A stretch of DNA of 64,000 bases from an uncultured Spirochaetaceae bacterium (GTDB lineage: Bacteria; Spirochaetota; Spirochaetia; Treponematales; Treponemataceae), in assembly GCA_902783155.1 (NCBI GenBank), contig CACZPR010000022.1, positions 1-64,000 of the forward strand. Direction: 5' to 3'. How positions within the stretch are numbered: position 1 is the stretch's first letter; each line of letters starts with the position of its first letter. Positions 62,810 to 64,000 of this stretch are shown in pieces. Made by a program: the position numbers and the translations under genes. A model generated the notes under the pieces. It saw only the letters and a list, made by a program, of their open reading frames with translations. It had not been told where the DNA came from and searched no databases.

Positions 62810-62838
62810 TTGAAATGAATGGCAAAAGCTATTAGAAT
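62810..62838 (+). promoter_or_regulatory. Promoter of aroB, probably leaderless
   Basis: TTGAAA (62810-62815), a 17-bp spacer and TAGAAT (62833-62838), then CGTTGC and the ATG at 62845. No ribosome-binding site fits between. Confidence 0.6.
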
Positions 62839-62844
62839 CGTTGC

Positions 62845-63987
62845 ATGGGCGAAACTATTTTTACTTTTTCATATCCGGAGAATTCGGGATTCGGTTCTTC
62901 CGAAATACATTTCCATTCAGGCTCCCCGGATTTGGGCGGTCTGTTCAGTGCGGAAAGCGACCATCCGCGTCTTTTTGTAAGCGACACCACCATCGCATCC
63001 CTTCCGTCAATGAAAGACTTTATCGGCTCCTTTGTTCCTGAGAAAAATGATTCTGAAAATCTGGACACAAGGATTCGCGGAAACGACATTCTCCTGATTC
63101 TTGGTCCTGGAGAAAAATTCAAGACACTCGAAAGCGTCACGCAGATTGACGTGGCAGCCCTGGCCCACAACTTCAACCGCAACTGTGAGTTCGTTGGAAT
63201 CGGCGGCGGGGTGATTTGCGACATGACAGCTTTTGCCGCATCAATCTACAAGCGCGGGGTGGACGTGAGTTTTGTTCCAACAACGCTGCTTGCCATGGTC
63301 GATGCGTCCGTCGGCGGAAAATCCGGATGCGACATCAAGGGATTCAAAAACATGATTGGCTCTTTCTGGCCCGCAAAAAAACTGCACGTCTGGTCGGATT
63401 TTGTCCTGTCCCTTCCAGAGAACGAATTCATTTCGGGGCTTGGCGAGGCTTTAAAAACGGCACTTCTTTTTTCGCCGGAAATGTGGAGGACACTCGCGGA
63501 AAACAGTGAAAGTGTTCTTTCAAGGGATTCCGCACTTTTGCAAAATATAATAGAAGAATGTGTAAAGGCAAAGGCACTGGTGGTTGAGGAAGATTTCAGG
63601 GAGCGCGGAAAACGTTCGTTCCTTAACCTTGGACACACCTTCGGCCATGCGCTTGAATCTGTCGCGGGACTTGGAACCATAACGCACGGAGAGGCAGTTG
63701 TCTGGGGAATCGGACGCTCGCTCGACCTTGCGGCAAACCTTTCCCTCTGCAAAAAAGACTATGCGGACGGAACAAAAAAAGTCCTTGCGATGTACGGATA
63801 TGACATGAACGCATCCCCCAAAATTCTTTCCGGTTTCAATGGCGACACAAGCCGCGCCCTGATTGACGCAATGAAAAAGGACAAAAAAAATCTGTCAAGC
63901 GCAATCCGCGTGGTCATGCAGAAGGGACTCTGCGACACTGTTGTACAGGAAGTTTCGGACAAAGAAATAGAGGCGGTCCTAAGATGA
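62845..63987 (+). CDS. aroB: 3-dehydroquinate synthase
   Basis: 380 residues. Second step of the shikimate pathway, NAD+ and metal dependent. Visible: GPGEKFKTLESVT, VGIGGGVICDMTAFAASIYKRG (NAD loop), FVPTTLLAMVDASVGGKSGCD, ISGLGEALKTALLF (metal Glu), RSFLNLGHTFGHALE with the metal His and THGEAVVWG. The start has no ribosome-binding site and fits a leaderless transcript. Its stop overlaps the next gene (ATGA). Confidence 0.95.
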   Translation: MGETIFTFSYPENSGFGSSEIHFHSGSPDLGGLFSAESDHPRLFVSDTTIASLPSMKDFIGSFVPEKNDSENLDTRIRGNDILLILGPGEKFKTLESVTQIDVAALAHNFNRNCEFVGIGGGVICDMTAFAASIYKRGVDVSFVPTTLLAMVDASVGGKSGCDIKGFKNMIGSFWPAKKLHVWSDFVLSLPENEFISGLGEALKTALLFSPEMWRTLAENSESVLSRDSALLQNIIEECVKAKALVVEEDFRERGKRSFLNLGHTFGHALESVAGLGTITHGEAVVWGIGRSLDLAANLSLCKKDYADGTKKVLAMYGYDMNASPKILSGFNGDTSRALIDAMKKDKKNLSSAIRVVMQKGLCDTVVQEVSDKEIEAVLR

Positions 63988-64000
63988 TTTCAACCGAGCA
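63984..64000 (+). CDS. Start of the next gene, cut by the window edge
   Basis: An ATG at 63984 overlaps the aroB stop (ATGA) and reads MISTE before the window ends. The overlap implies translational coupling to aroB. Nothing can be said about the product. Confidence 0.5.

Overview
The window looks like chromosomal DNA of a host-associated spirochaete, most probably a Treponema. The evidence is: lipoboxes of the relaxed spirochaetal kind (FASC, FSSC, LCSC, LVSC), a beta-propeller adenylate cyclase, paired DUF115 (Maf-type) proteins, a very acidic low-complexity protein, a complete sufCBDSU operon, and long runs of co-directional genes. The species cannot be fixed from sequence alone. I see no rRNA, CRISPR array, insertion sequence or phage block.

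Layout. 1-15.6 kb is entirely on the minus strand: a degenerate signal peptidase I homologue, hemW, three tandem large lipoproteins with a PBECR4-like ORF among them, a 29-residue COX24/mS38-like basic protein, then dxs, folP, cdaA and the start of cdaR (di-AMP synthesis). 15.7-18.1 kb holds smpB, an exported protein, a YrdC/Sua5 protein and an FtsB-like protein. 18.3-26.6 kb is a plus-strand block: a 1214-residue acidic protein, two overlapping DUF115 proteins and a membrane protein with a degenerate GGDEF-like end. 26.6-30.2 kb holds coaD, a zinc-ribbon protein, rfbD and an RlmK-like methyltransferase. 30.2-33.0 kb holds an MmeI-type restriction-modification protein without its N-terminal nuclease part, beside a three-tRNA operon. 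33.2-38.6 kb holds HU and sufCBDSU. 38.8-48.8 kb holds the propeller cyclase, argF, an exported protein, a DHH phosphoesterase, a LolA/MMPL/lipoprotein export module and tRNA-Lys. 48.9-54.0 kb is a minus-strand envelope block (PEGA protein, SH3-like lipoprotein, MutT, membrane proteins, propeller-like lipoprotein). 54.1-64 kb holds secA, an oversized signal peptidase I, an HPt protein, tatD, a small protein, miaA, an rRNA methyltransferase and aroB.

Most notable. The three lipoprotein genes at 4.3-13.6 kb share the N-terminal pattern Cys-Glu-Asn-Phe-Phe and carry a poly-G tract inside the signal-peptide coding region. Two tracts have 9 G and are in frame; one has 8 G and is out of frame. This is the layout expected of slipped-strand phase variation. 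One of the three (11663-13552) ends in about 185 residues that resemble EF-Tu domains II and III without the GTPase domain, so translation-factor modules appear fused to a predicted surface lipoprotein.

A second pattern is that several genes without a ribosome-binding site (smpB, coaD, aroB, an rRNA methyltransferase, the degenerate-GGDEF protein, a lipoprotein) have a promoter with 17-bp spacing whose -10 box ends only 6-8 bp before the start codon, suggesting leaderless mRNAs.
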